From CAWHYG01 sp963833505 (lineage in GTDB: Bacteria > Eisenbacteria > RBG-16-71-46 > CAIMUX01): a DNA stretch of 64,000 bases. The translations under genes and the position numbers were made by a program. Each line of letters begins with the position of its first letter. Position 1 is the first letter of the stretch. The stretch is taken from contig CAWHYG010000007.1 of assembly GCA_963833505.1 (NCBI GenBank), positions 2,389,572 through 2,453,571 on the forward strand, given 5' to 3'. The notes beneath the pieces were generated by a model. The model was not told the DNA's origin and searched no databases. It was given only the letters and a program-made list of their open reading frames with translations. Positions 28,006 through 37,910 of the stretch are shown piece by piece.

Positions 28006-30492
28006 CTACTGGGAAGAGGTGTTGGCCGTCGACACCGGCTTGCACAAGCGCGCGGGCGGCGAAGGCAACCGGTTCCGTCTGCTTCCCTCTCCCCCGAACA
28101 ACGAGCTGGCCCGCCTGGCGATCTGCGGGGTCATGTCAGTCGGTGGCCCGGCCACGGCACTCAGAACCCGCCATCGGATCATCGCGACCTTCATGGCGTC
28201 GTTGACGATCAGGCACGAGACCGCCGCATAGGCAAAAATGGCGAGCGTCTGCGACCAGGGTAGGGGCATGAGCCCCGGAAGACGCACCCGCGTCAGGATG
28301 GTGCCAGCGAGCGCATCCGCCGCCAGGGCCGACAGGAAGGTCCTGCTTGGCATCGTGGCCCAGAACCAGCGCCGCTCCCGCGCGGACAGAATGGAGAAGA
28401 CGGCAAAGTAGAGCAGCGTCAGGAAGCTGAAGGTGTAGAGGGCATTGTTGTCGGTTGCCAGACCGAAATGCGACCAACCGATCCACAAGAGGAGGAGCGC
28501 CTCCGCGACCATGGCGACGCCCAGCACCACGGACACGGTGATGAAGCCTCCGATGTTCCACGTCTCCGGTTTCCTGGATGGCCGCACGTTGTCGGTGGCG
28601 AGGGAGATCTTCGCGAAGTCCGTCATGAAGACCAGCAGCAGCATGGCAAAGGCGGAGACCACGAACCGGCCGGTGACCACGAACGCAATGGCCACGAAGG
28701 CCGCCTTCAGGATCGTCCGGCTGATCTTGTTGATGATCCAGGTCAGAATGCGCTGGTAGATCGTCCTCCCCTGCTCGACCAACGCCACAATGTTCGTCAG
28801 CCCCGGTTCGGTCAGGACGACGCTGGCGGCACCCTTGGCCACGTCGGTCGCCGTGCTCACGGCGATTCCCACCTCCGCCTGGCGCAAGGCGGGGGCATCG
28901 TTGACCCCGTCGCCCGTCATCCCGGTCACGTGCCCCGCAGCTTGCAGGTGCTGCACCACGATGTACTTGTCTTCCGGATACACTTCGGCGAACCCGTCGA
29001 CGCCGGCCAACAGGTCGATCGCCCCGCTGCCCGCCGGAGCGCCCGCGGCCTTCAGGTCGGCCACCCGCCGGATGTTGGGCAGCCCGACTCCTCGCGCAAT
29101 TTCACTCGCGACCGCAAGAGCGTCGCCCGTCAGCATCTTTACCGGCACGCCCAGGTCGCGAAGGGTGGCGATGAGTTGCCTGGCGTCCGGTCGCAGCGGA
29201 TCATACAGCGTCACCAACCCGACCAGGGCGGGAGTGCTCGTCTCGGGGCCGCGCGCCACCGCCAACGTCCGATAGCCCTTGGCGGCCGAGGCGCTGACAC
29301 GGGCCTCCAAGGCATCAATGGCCGGAGGTTGAAGTCCGCACGCCTCGGCCACGGTTCGCACCGCTCCCTTCATCACGCGAAAACGCTGCCCGTTCTGCTC
29401 CACCACGGCCTCGGTCCGCCGGTTCTTCGCATCGAAAGGTGCGAACGAGACGGGCGTAACCTTCGGAAAGTTATCGAAGATGTGCCGCTCCTTGGCCGCG
29501 GCCAGAAACGCGAGATCAATGGGATCCTGGTTGGCTTCCTGCGACGCGACGGCGCCGGCAAACAAGACGTCGGCCTCCGTCGCCTGCTCCAGCGGGATCA
29601 CGCCGGTAACGGCCAACTGGTTCATCGTGATCGTGCCCGTCTTGTCCACGCAGAGCACGTCCATCGTGGCGGCATCCTCGGCGGCACTGAGACGGGTCAC
29701 CAGCACACCCCGCTTCGCCAGTTCCTTCGATCCGACGGCCATGCTGACCGTGAACATGACGGGGAGGGCGACCGGCACCGCGCTCATCAAGAGGACCAGC
29801 ATGAGCGGAACCATCTGCATGAGCGGCGCCCCTCGAACAAGCGAGAGCACGACCACCACGCCCAGCAGCGTACCGACGATGACAAAGAGCCATCGGACGA
29901 CCTTCGCCACCACTGCTTCGATGTGAAGCTTGGGACGCGCCTCCTGCACAAGCTCCGTCGTGCGGCCGAAGTAGGTCTTCTCCCCGATCAGCATGACCAC
30001 GCCGTTGCCTTCGCCCCTCCGGACGACGGATCCCGACGAAAGCACCTCGCCGGGCGCCTTGTCCGCGTCCTTCGACTCGCCGGTGAGGGCCGACTGGTCC
30101 ACGGTCAACGCACCCGTGAGGAGCTTCAAGTCCGCCGGAATGATGTCGCCGGGGCGCACGCGAACGATGTCGCCGGGGACCAGTTCCCGGGCGGGAACCA
30201 CCTGCCAGCTCGAATCGCGACGGACGCGGGCGCTGACCTGTAACCGGCGCCTCAACGTCTCCACCACACCGGCGGCCCGTCGCTCCTGCAGGAAGCTCAG
30301 CGCGGTATTGATCACCAGCAGCGCGGCCACCACGACCAGGTCCGAGTAGTTTCTGAGCACGGCGGACAGAACCATGATCAGCTCGAGCATCCAGGCCGAG
30401 ATTCCCCAGAATTTCCGGAGGAATTTGAGGAGCGGGTGCCCCTTCTTTACGGGCACTTCGTTGTAGCCATGCTCGGTCCGGCGAACGTCCAC
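28006..30492 (-). CDS. Plasma-membrane proton-efflux P-type ATPase
   Basis: An 828-residue type IIIA P-type ATPase, which pumps protons out at the expense of ATP. Motifs: actuator 'ALTGES', phosphorylation 'CVDKTGTITMN', nucleotide-binding 'KGAVRTVAEAC', hinge 'MTGDGVNDAPALRQAEVGIAV'. Paired hydrophobic helices lie before and after, with a C-terminal bundle as expected. The frame's first usable start is GTG at 30492, but the same frame stays open leftward of it (in gene sense, upstream) for about 50 codons that still look like the family's cation-ATPase N-terminal region ('LQVDPETGLTRAEVD'), with no ATG, GTG or TTG. The N-terminus is therefore either initiated at a rare codon or damaged. The C-terminal tail past 'MTPQIARRAS' is not conserved. 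It ends tail-to-tail with the PafA-like gene. Confidence 0.88.
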   Translation of the reverse strand: MDVRRTEHGYNEVPVKKGHPLLKFLRKFWGISAWMLELIMVLSAVLRNYSDLVVVAALLVINTALSFLQERRAAGVVETLRRRLQVSARVRRDSSWQVVPARELVPGDIVRVRPGDIIPADLKLLTGALTVDQSALTGESKDADKAPGEVLSSGSVVRRGEGNGVVMLIGEKTYFGRTTELVQEARPKLHIEAVVAKVVRWLFVIVGTLLGVVVVLSLVRGAPLMQMVPLMLVLLMSAVPVALPVMFTVSMAVGSKELAKRGVLVTRLSAAEDAATMDVLCVDKTGTITMNQLAVTGVIPLEQATEADVLFAGAVASQEANQDPIDLAFLAAAKERHIFDNFPKVTPVSFAPFDAKNRRTEAVVEQNGQRFRVMKGAVRTVAEACGLQPPAIDALEARVSASAAKGYRTLAVARGPETSTPALVGLVTLYDPLRPDARQLIATLRDLGVPVKMLTGDALAVASEIARGVGLPNIRRVADLKAAGAPAGSGAIDLLAGVDGFAEVYPEDKYIVVQHLQAAGHVTGMTGDGVNDAPALRQAEVGIAVSTATDVAKGAASVVLTEPGLTNIVALVEQGRTIYQRILTWIINKISRTILKAAFVAIAFVVTGRFVVSAFAMLLLVFMTDFAKISLATDNVRPSRKPETWNIGGFITVSVVLGVAMVAEALLLLWIGWSHFGLATDNNALYTFSFLTLLYFAVFSILSARERRWFWATMPSRTFLSALAADALAGTILTRVRLPGLMPLPWSQTLAIFAYAAVSCLIVNDAMKVAMIRWRVLSAVAGPPTDMTPQIARRASSLFGGEGSRRNRLPSPPARLCKPVSTANTSSQ

Positions 30493-30988
30493 CTCGGCGC
30501 GCGTGAGCCCGGTCTCCGGGTCGACCTGGAGCGTCGCAAGGGCGTCGGGAACGGCCGCCGAAGCGATGTCGGGCTCCGCCTTGTTACCTGGTGTCGGGCT
30601 GGAGATGTGGCACCTCCGGTCGTCGGGGCCGCCTCGAGGCCGGCGATTCAGTCACGGCGCGTCTCTTCGTGATCCGGGGAGCCGCGAGTGGTCATACGCG
30701 CATCGTCAGAGCCTACCGTGTGTTTGTCCACCACTTCCCCAGATCACCCTCTCGGTGCCGATAGCTTCAGGTGCTGCGGCCATTCCGAGCCGCAACCCCA
30801 ACCCGGTGGACGTGGTCTCCCGGCGGGCCATGACGCCACGGCACCGGGCGGTCATCGAAGAGGAGATGGTGGATGTCAGGTAGTCCGGCGGTGCGACGAG
30901 TCCCGAGGCACGACGCGGGTCGCGCCTTCATAGTGATGGACAAGTACCCATAGTGATCGAACGCCTCCCGGAGTCGCTTGCTGTCAGT
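30493..30988. other. Decayed region between ATPase and OmpA genes
   Basis: Holds the start-less N-terminal coding of the P-type ATPase (to about 30655) and a nucleotidyltransferase remnant (30806-30883). The rest shows no gene. Confidence 0.5.
30806..30883 (+). pseudogene. Remnant of an MNT-type nucleotidyltransferase C-terminus
   Basis: About 25 codons read VDVVSRRAMTPRHRAVIEE and continue to a stop, matching nearly residue for residue the C-terminus of the intact MNT antitoxin at 49573. Its N-terminal part and a HEPN partner are missing, so this is a relic of a lost toxin-antitoxin pair. Confidence 0.65.
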
Positions 30989-32310
30989 ATGCGTCGTACC
31001 AGGAGGTTAGCTGGCCTTGGCGTGACGGCACGTTCGTTACATTGTCTATTGGGAGAGCATGGGACGTGGTGCGGTCAATACGATTCGGATCGCGCACTCC
31101 ATGCAGACCACTCTCTCAACCCTGCACTGGACGGCAGAGCGACGGGAGTCATGACCGGTCTTCAGTTGGGATACCGCGCAACCTCCATGTTCGGGTTATA
31201 CATCGATGGAACGTGGGCGGAGTTCGTTCCCAACGTCAGCAAGACCGTGCAGCTCCCGGGTTACTCCAGTTTCCACGGGAGCGTCCAGGCCGCGTCGGCA
31301 CGTCTCTCGCTCGAGTTTTACCCCCTGGGCGGTGGAGGCTTCGGCCATCCGCACTGGGAGCCCTTCCTCTCCGCAGGCTTCGGCAAGCAGGATATCAACT
31401 TCGACGTGGACCACTCCACGTACCGCCCTCCCGTCGCCTCGCTGGGAATGGGCATGCGGGCCGCTCTCGGGTCCAATTGGGCCTTTCGTGGGCAGATCCG
31501 AGGCGATCGTACTCTGGCTAAGTCGGGCCCAGGTATTGGAACTGTCGGTTATACCGCGCCGGGCGCCAGCGTCGGCGCAAGCGTGTCCGAGGTGCAGGCG
31601 AGTTTGGGACTCTCTTGGCTCTTCGGTCATAAAGATCGCGGCCACTCCGGCGGCCTGTCCGAACAGCAGATGGACCGGCGCCCGGAGCAGCCGATGTACG
31701 CTTACGTCGAGGACAAGGGAAGTACGCTGGACAGCGATGGCGACGGGGTTCCCGACGCGATCGACCAATGTCCCAACACCCCGAAGGGCGCGCTGGTTGA
31801 CGCCAAAGGATGTTCGCTGGACGCCGACGTGACGGGGTCCCCGATGGGATCGACCAGTGTGCCAACACCCCGTTGGGCACGAAGGTCGATGCGGTCGGAT
31901 GTCCCATCGCCGTGGTCGCCGTGTTGGCGTCTCCTCCTCCGGCGTCCGCGCCGATTTGCCCTGAAGGGCAGAAGTGCCTCGTTCTTGAAGGCGTGTACTT
32001 CGAAACGGGCAAGGCCACGCTCACGCCGGAGTCCCATGCCGTTCTCGACGGCGTCGCCGCCTCCCTCAATCATTGGCCCGATATTCGAGTCGAGATCGCC
32101 GGACACACCGATTCGGTCGGCGGTGAGGCGTACAACCTGAGGCTCTCAGAAGCCCGGTCCGCCGCGGTTCGCAACTACCTGATTACCGCGGGGGTCGACG
32201 CCTCCCGGATGACCAGCAGAGGTTACGGATTCAGCAGGTCAGTCGGGGACAACAACTCGACCGAGGGCCGCGCCAGCAACCGCCGTGTGGAAATGGACAA
32301 GATCGACTAG
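30989..32310 (+). pseudogene. OmpA-family outer-membrane protein, frameshifted
   Basis: An outer-membrane porin-like protein with an N-terminal beta-barrel (LQLGYRATSMFGLYIDG..), two thrombospondin type 3 calcium repeats ('DSDGDGVPDAIDQCPNTPKG' and a second 'DGVPDGIDQCANTPLG'), then a C-terminal OmpA peptidoglycan-binding domain ('ETGKATLTPESHAVLDG', 'IAGHTDSVGGEAYNLRLSEARS', 'RASNRRVEM'). The frame breaks at about 31830 within the second repeat; adding one G there gives DADGDGVPDG and joins the two frames. The signal peptide is poor whichever start is used (30953 GTG or 30989 ATG), so the N-terminus may be damaged too. The domain anchors the outer membrane to the wall. A terminator follows directly. 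Confidence 0.75.
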
Positions 32311-32333
32311 TCCCTAGGCATCTTGGGATGGCA

Positions 32334-32367
32334 GGATGGCCCGCACCGTCGGGCCGTCCTTTTTTTT
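32334..32367 (+). terminator. Rho-independent terminator after ompA-like gene
   Basis: A 10-bp stem GGATGGCCCG / CGGGCCGTCC (one T-G wobble) with a 6-base loop is followed by eight T residues. It begins 24 bases past the OmpA stop. Confidence 0.85.
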
Positions 32368-32483
32368 GCTTCGCGATACCCCCGCCGCCCGCTGTCCCTT
32401 CTGCAAACCTCATCCGGTCCCGCGGCTCCGGTGCTCGACGTCGAAGGTGGGTGCGGATCCGGCGTTCTGCCATGGAGAGGTGG

Positions 32484-32602
32484 CCGTGATCGCGACTTCC
32501 CATGTTTCTTCACCGCCAAGGTATTGCAACCGCTGTCCGTGTCCCCTCCAGTCTCCAGGCGTCCCCTGGATCCCCCCGCGTCGTGGAGACATTTTGGAGA
32601 CG
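32484..32602. repeat. Dispersed intergenic repeat, copy A
   Basis: About 120 bases matching copies at 41854, 49351 and 50327. Shared core: GCAACCGYTGTC, then (T)GTCCCC..., then CGTGGAGACATTTTGGAGAC at the right end. It lies between the OmpA terminator and the CLC gene. Confidence 0.7.
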
Positions 32603-32710
32603 GCAGGACCGCAGGACCGGGGTCTGGTGCTGAAGGCCGGGACCTGCTCGGGGGTTTCATCGGTTGGGGAAGAATCCAACGTGCCCGCTGGGCTGTACGT
32701 GTTCGGACGC

Positions 32711-34291
32711 CTACATCCCGCGCGCCGCTTCGACGATCCGCGCCGCAGCTTCGGCTGCCCGTTCCTCGATCAGGACGGTGATCAGGTCACCCGACTCGAG
32801 TCGCGTCTCTCCATGGGGGACCACGTCACGCCCGTGTCGCGCGATGGCGGTGATCCGGGCGCCCGGCGGGAAATCGAGATCCTTGAGCCTTCGTTCTGCC
32901 AGAAGCGAATCGGGCTCGACCAGCACTTCGAGCTGGGAAACCCCGGTCGCGTCAGCTCGGCCTTTCTCCACCGCCAGGAGCTCGCGCTCCAGCAGTGCCT
33001 CGTAGATCGGCTCGGACCGAAGCAGTTCCGCGGTGGCATAGGCGACGAAGCATCCGAGAAGCAGCGCGAAGAGCAGGTTGTACTCGTTGGTCATCTCCAC
33101 GATCAGGACGACGGCCGTTAGCGGTGCGCGAACCGAACCCGTGAGAAAGGCGGCCATCCCGATAGTGGCAAACACCGTTGGAGAGACCCCGACGGTCGGG
33201 AAGTACCGGCCACACAGCAACCCGAACGCGAATCCGAGGCAGGACCCCATCACGAGAATCGGGGCGAAGATCCCTCCCGGCACGCCCGTGCCATAAGAGA
33301 GGATCGTCAGGAGAAACTTGCCCGCAAAGAGCGCCAGCGCCAACAACACGAGATGTCGCGCGTGGAGGTTGCCGGACAAGATGTCCTCGGCCAGGCCATG
33401 TCCGACCCCGGTGATTCGCGGGAAGGTGAGCAGCAGGACCCCGGCGACGGCTCCAGTGAAGGCGGCGGGAAGCCATCGTGGCCCCGGAAGGCGCGGGCGA
33501 ACGGAAGTTGCCCGCAGTAGTCCGTGGTTGAAGAGGACGCCCACAAGTCCGCCGATGACACCGAGCACTATCGCAGGCAGCATCGCACCGAAGGGAAGCA
33601 CGCTGCTTTCCGGCAAAAGAAACGAAGGCGACTGCCCCGAGAACGCGCGGGTGATGAGCACGGCGCAGACCGATCCGATGAAGGCGGTTCCGTAGGTCAT
33701 GGGGGACATCTCGCGCTTCAGCTCTTCCATGACGAAAAGAAACCCGGCCAGGGGAGCATTGAAAGCGCCGGCCAGCCCGGCTCCCGCTCCGACGGCCACG
33801 AGAGTGTTCAAAGAGCGTCGCGGTGCGCGGAGCCCCTTCCCTACCAGCTTTCCGGTCGCGGCTCCAACCTGCACGGTCGGACCTTCCCGTCCGAGGGAAA
33901 ACCCCGCCGTCAAGGCGAGGATTCCACCTGCGAGCTTCACCCCGATCACTCTCCAGGCGCGAATCCTCCGCACGCCCAGAAGAACCGCCTTCACATGGGG
34001 GATCCCGCTGCCGGATGTCTCCGGGGCAAATCGGAGCGTCAACCACCCAGCCAGCCCACCGAGACAAGCGGTGGCCGCCGGGATCAGCAGCCAGGCGAGC
34101 AGCCCAAGCTGATCGCGCCGTGCGGCGAGCCCATTGGAAGCACGCTCCGCGGCAACCACCAGGGTCCGGAAACCAGCGGCGGCGGCTCCCGCCACCAGCC
34201 CCACCAGCGCCGCCCGGCCCAGTTGCGCCAGCCGATGCGATCGCCGCAGATGGCGAAGCCTCTCGTCACGATCGAGGGTCGACGAACTCAT
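32711..34291 (-). CDS. CLC-family chloride channel/antiporter
   Basis: A 526-residue integral membrane protein of the CLC family. The three anion-binding signatures are intact: 'GSGIPHV', 'GREGPTVQ' (the gating Glu follows GR) and 'GTGVPGGIFAP'. About ten hydrophobic helices span residues 25-425. A C-terminal cytoplasmic domain of about 80 residues resembles TrkA-C (RCK-C), a regulatory ligand-binding module: 'VEPDSLLAERRLKDLDFPPGARITAI'-type sequence, described in parts. The family moves Cl- across the inner membrane, often in exchange for protons in acid resistance. It stands alone on its strand. The start has no strong ribosome site; ATG at 34291 gives a hydrophilic N-terminus as expected. 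Confidence 0.92.
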   Translation of the reverse strand: MSSSTLDRDERLRHLRRSHRLAQLGRAALVGLVAGAAAAGFRTLVVAAERASNGLAARRDQLGLLAWLLIPAATACLGGLAGWLTLRFAPETSGSGIPHVKAVLLGVRRIRAWRVIGVKLAGGILALTAGFSLGREGPTVQVGAATGKLVGKGLRAPRRSLNTLVAVGAGAGLAGAFNAPLAGFLFVMEELKREMSPMTYGTAFIGSVCAVLITRAFSGQSPSFLLPESSVLPFGAMLPAIVLGVIGGLVGVLFNHGLLRATSVRPRLPGPRWLPAAFTGAVAGVLLLTFPRITGVGHGLAEDILSGNLHARHLVLLALALFAGKFLLTILSYGTGVPGGIFAPILVMGSCLGFAFGLLCGRYFPTVGVSPTVFATIGMAAFLTGSVRAPLTAVVLIVEMTNEYNLLFALLLGCFVAYATAELLRSEPIYEALLERELLAVEKGRADATGVSQLEVLVEPDSLLAERRLKDLDFPPGARITAIARHGRDVVPHGETRLESGDLITVLIEERAAEAAARIVEAARGM

Positions 34292-34358
34292 GCGTCCGAT
34301 CTCCTTCTTGAGTGTGGACTCCGACCGAACGATAGAACGTTGGGGCGAACGACGTCGA

Positions 34359-34685
34359 CTATTCCCCCACTTCCTTCGATTGTTCGAGGTCGGCCAGGAA
34401 CATTTCCTCCGCAGCCCGTGCGAATGCGCGGTCCCGGGTGATGGCGTCCAATCCGTAGTTGATCCCCATTCCCAGGGGATTGAAGTCGGTGGACCCCACC
34501 CGCGTGATCATCCCGTCCATCACGCTCGTCTTGGCGTGCATCATCTTTCCCTGCCACTCAAAGATCCGCAATCCTGTGCCTCGCCGACGCCGAGAATCCG
34601 GTCCGGAAGGCGCCGCGGCACCACGCGCCGGGACCGACTGAACTCGCTGGCCAACAAGTCGACCTGGACACCGGCTTTCGCTCAT
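34359..34685 (-). pseudogene. Cardiolipin synthase / PLD-family C-terminal remnant
   Basis: The last 75 residues match the C-terminal half of bacterial cardiolipin synthases: 'RIFEWQGKMMHAKTSVMDG' with the HKD motif (His-x-Lys-x4-Asp), then 'GSTDFNPLGMGINYGLDAI' and 'FARAAEEMF'. The N-terminal 35 residues of the frame are out of register with the family (the alternative frame reads better), and the first HKD domain is absent. It is therefore a decayed fragment, not a functional phospholipid synthase. It stands between the CLC gene and another fragment. Confidence 0.75.
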
Positions 34686-34782
34686 GGAGATTCGGCTTCA
34701 CCCGCGTCCAATCGGACACAGCGCCAGGCCAATCGCCCGCTTCCCAACTTGACCGTTTCGCCGCCTCCGTCGGTAAATCGCA

Positions 34783-35264
34783 TCAAGGCAGATGATCGGG
34801 GGGACTGTCCACCGGAATCGGCTCTGCCGGACCTGGGCGCTCGTTCTCCTCTATCACGGCCGTGTCCCTCCCGGCATAGGACTCACTGGGAGCACGGTTT
34901 ACAAACTCTTCTATTGCGTGGCGCAGTCGCCCAACTTCTTCCTGGAGGTCTTGCAGAGGCTTCTGACGCGCGCTTTCTACTTTTGGATCCTTGGCGTCTC
35001 GATCAATAAACACTGTGGCAAAGAGGGCAGTGAGATAGCCGAACATTGCTGCCGCGTAGACCGATATGGCAAGGCAAAGAATGCGCGCCCCCGTCGACCT
35101 TATTGAGTAGGCGGTACCGATGTTCGTCATCTGCATCGCCGTCCACCAGAGCGCCCGCGGATACGTGTGAATACTCTGGGGATCAAACTTCGGGACGTGC
35201 GCAACATTCCTGTGGGGCAGGTCAAGATGTGTGCCGCAGCCGTAGGAGGGTACCTGCTCGGCTT
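34783..35264 (-). pseudogene. Two-helix potassium-channel-like fragment
   Basis: The frame from the stop at 35265 down to 34783 encodes a pore-helix-like segment 'ALWWTAMQMTNIGTAYS' followed by a hydrophobic helix ('ILCLAISVYAAAMFGYLTALFATVFI') and a coiled-coil tail. This is the C-terminal half of a family of bacterial ion channels with an atypical filter instead of TxGYG. The first transmembrane helix and any start codon are missing; ATG 35136 lies inside the pore helix. It is likely a relic. It and the neighbouring cardiolipin-synthase fragment mark a decayed zone. Confidence 0.6.
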
Positions 35265-35685
35265 GTCACCTGTTGGCGGAGTCCGGGACGTGCGCGTCCC
35301 TTCATTATGGACGAGCGCCGATCAGAATGATGCGATCACGTGCGAGGCGGGGTTGGCCACACTCGAATCCACCGAATCGGGCGTCGATCCTGTCTCGTTG
35401 CGGATGTGGCCCAAGTGCTGACATTCGTTCAAGTCCCGATCCTTCAACTGAGAACTCGCTCCGCTCCGGCCGGTCGAGGCAGATCGGGAGGCGCGCGGAG
35501 CGGATGGCGAGAAACTTGATCACCAGTCATCCGACGTGCAGGCCGCGCGGCAGGTCGATCCGGGTGCTTGCGGACCCTTGTCGCATCTCGCGACCGGGAA
35601 CTGCACCAGGGACAGCGCTGTTGACAAACATGGGCGTCGCCACGAGGGCGCGGCGTCACTGGTTCTACAATGGAGGGGAAACGGG
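35265..35685. other. Intergenic, nothing recognised
   Basis: No supported gene or repeat between the K+ channel fragment and the PRC-barrel gene. A GGAGGGG ribosome site at 35672 serves the latter. Confidence 0.4.
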
Positions 35686-36465
35686 ATGCTTCTGCTCTTC
35701 ACCAAACTCAGAGGTCACAGGCTGCATGCGACCGACGGCGGGATCGGCTCGGTCACGGATGTCTATTTCGACGACGCAACCTGGGATGTGCGGTATCTGG
35801 TCGTCGACGCGGGAACCTGGCTGGTCGGCAGGAAGGTTCTCCTCGTGCCGAAGGTTCTCGGAAGCCCTTTGGGGGAACAGGAGTCGCTGCTGGTAAACCT
35901 CTCCAAGGAGCAAATTCGGCACAGTCCCGACATCGACACCGACCAGCCGGTCTCTCGCCAACACGAGGCGGCCCTCCATTCCCACTATGGATGGCCTACG
36001 TACTGGGGGGAAGGTGCCCTTATGAGTACCGGCCAAACGGCAGGGTTCGGCCCCGCCGTTGTCAGCGCCGGCATCCCGCCCGAGGTCGGTCCCGCGAAGG
36101 AGAAAGAGGTCGGCGGGTCGCGTAACGAGAGAGATCCACATCTGCGCAGCGCGGGCGAAATGGACGGCTACCACATTCACGCCGAGGACGGGGAGATCGG
36201 CTCCGTCGCGGACCTCATGGTCGATGAAGCGGAGTGGCGGGTACGATATCTGGTCGTCAAACCCGGAGGTTGGTTTTCCGGGGACCGCGTCCTGATCCCG
36301 CCGGCCTGGATCCGGAGGATCAGCTGGGAAGAGTCCAGCGTCCACGTGGACGTGAACCGCAAGACGATCGCGGACTCCCCTCCCTACGACTCATCCCGTC
36401 CTCTGACTCGGGAGTATGAGGAGCGCCTTTACCGCCACTACTCGCGGCCGCGGTACTGGACCTGA
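35686..36465 (+). CDS. Tandem PRC-barrel domain protein
   Basis: A 259-residue protein with two PRC-barrel domains, a small beta-barrel found in the photosynthetic reaction centre H subunit, in RimM and in many stress proteins. Domain 1 (residues 5-100) reads 'GHRLHATDGGIGSVTDVYFDD..WDVRYLVVD'; domain 2 (about 160-255) repeats it as 'GYHIHAEDGEIGSVADLMVDE..WRVRYLVVK'. Each ends with a Trp/Tyr-rich tail (HYGWPTYWG, HYSRPRYW). The start at 35686 follows GGAGGGG; the longer frame is not supported. No signal peptide, so cytoplasmic. Exact function unknown. The next frame, directly behind its stop, is a kinase fragment. Confidence 0.8.
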   Translation: MLLLFTKLRGHRLHATDGGIGSVTDVYFDDATWDVRYLVVDAGTWLVGRKVLLVPKVLGSPLGEQESLLVNLSKEQIRHSPDIDTDQPVSRQHEAALHSHYGWPTYWGEGALMSTGQTAGFGPAVVSAGIPPEVGPAKEKEVGGSRNERDPHLRSAGEMDGYHIHAEDGEIGSVADLMVDEAEWRVRYLVVKPGGWFSGDRVLIPPAWIRRISWEESSVHVDVNRKTIADSPPYDSSRPLTREYEERLYRHYSRPRYWT

Positions 36466-36489
36466 GAATCCCGGCCGGATAGCGGGGCC

Positions 36490-36858
36490 ATGGAGAAGGA
36501 GCCGCAGCGCCGGTACGCCTCGGTTTCGGAGTTTGCGGCTGACTTGCGCCGCTTGTTCGACACCAGCGAAATCGAATACCGGCCCTACTGGGCCGCGAGC
36601 CTGGTCCACCGGGCCTTTCTCCTGGCCCGATCGGGGCGCGGGGCCGAGGCGCGCGCGCCGGCCGACCACGGATTAGCGGCGCTCGCGGCCGACAGCAGCG
36701 ACTTCCCCGAGCGGGTTCCGACCCTGCTCGAAGGGGCGGTCGTCCACCTCCTCGTGGGGGACGCGCCGGGCGCGGAGGATCTGCTGCATCAGGCCCGCGG
36801 GCGAGGCGCGTCCGATTCGCAGGTGGCCGAATACGAGGAGCTGCGAGCGCTACCGTGA
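36490..36858 (+). pseudogene. Serine/threonine kinase C-terminal fragment with TPR-like region
   Basis: The frame opens in the final subdomain of a Hanks-type kinase ('MEKEPQRRYASVSEFAADLRR', with the invariant Arg-Tyr and helical end of the C-lobe), then continues into a helical TPR-like region. All catalytic motifs (ATP loop, HRD, DFG) are missing. It shares the frame of the PRC-barrel gene and begins right after that gene's stop, so it looks like the joined end of a lost kinase, left by a deletion. The ATG at 36490 is just an internal methionine of the kinase fold. Confidence 0.6.
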
Positions 36859-37078
36859 CCTCCGCAGCCGGGTTCCCCGGTTACGAGGGCATGTCCGCCG
36901 GTTCCCATTGCTCCGGACCCCCGATGCCAAAACGCGGCGACGCGGTTCGGCAGAACCGTTCTGCAGCAGTAGCCGTCCGCATCCAGTCGAAAGTGCTCGA
37001 TGTCTTCATTCCCGAGGCCGCAGCCTCGGAAGAACGACGAAGGCGGCGGGTCACCAGACTCCCGAATCGAAGCTCGCC

Positions 37079-37910
37079 CCGGTTGACCAGAGCGTCATGG
37101 TTCGGCGGAACAGGAGCGCCCCGGTTGACCGAGGCGCCATGGTTCGGCGGAACAGGAGCGCCCCGGTTGACCAAGGCGCCATGGTTCGGCGGGACAGGAG
37201 CGCCTCGGTTGACCGAGGCGCCATGGTTCGGCGGAACAGGAGCGTCCCGGTTGACCAGGGCGCCATGGTTCGGCGGAACAGGAGCGTCCCGGTTGATCAG
37301 GGCGTCATGGTTCGGCGGAACAGGAGCGCCCCGGTTGACCAAGGCGTCATGGTTCGGCGGAACAGGAGCGCCCCGGTTGACCGAGGCGTCATGATTCGGC
37401 GGAACAGGAGCGCCCCGGTTGACCAAGGCGCCATGGTTCGGCGGAACAGGAGCGTCCCGGTTGACCAGGGCGCCATGGTTCGGCGGAACAGGAGCGTCCC
37501 GGTTGATCAGGGCGTCATGGTTCGGCGGAACAGGAGCGCCCCGGTTGACCAAGGCGTCATGGTTCGGCGGAACAGGAGCGCCCCGGTTGACCGAGGCGTC
37601 ATGATTCGGCGGAACAGGAGCGCCCCGGTTGACCAAGGCGCCATGGTTCGGCGGAACAGGAGCGTCCCGGTTGACCGAGGCGGCATGGTTCGGCGGAACC
37701 AGAGCGTCCCGGTTGACCAGGGCGCCATGGTTCGGCGGAATCAGAGCGCCCCGGTTGACCGAGGCGTGATGGTTCGGCGGAATCAGAGCGCCCCGGTTGA
37801 CCAAGGCGTCATGATTCGGCGGAATCAGAGCGTCCTGGTTGACCGAGGCGCCATGGTTCGGCGGAACAGGAGCGTCCCGGTTGACCGAGGCGTCATGGTT
37901 CGGCGGAACA
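37079..37910. repeat. 42-bp tandem repeat (about 20 copies)
   Basis: A minisatellite with unit GTTCGGCGGAACAGGAGCG plus 23 further bases (CCCCGGTTGACCAAGGCGCCATG type). On the minus strand the unit encodes PPNH-x-A-(L/S)-(V/I)-N-R-(G/D)-A-P-V, 14 residues, repeated 20 times. Five consecutive units are themselves duplicated as a 210-bp block. Because 42 is a multiple of three, several frames on both strands stay open, so openness is no proof of coding. The minus frame continues into a DUF5615 remnant. Confidence 0.9.

Noticed and set aside
37079..37910. CRISPR array
   Set aside because: Units are tandem without unique spacers; the whole 42-bp unit repeats.
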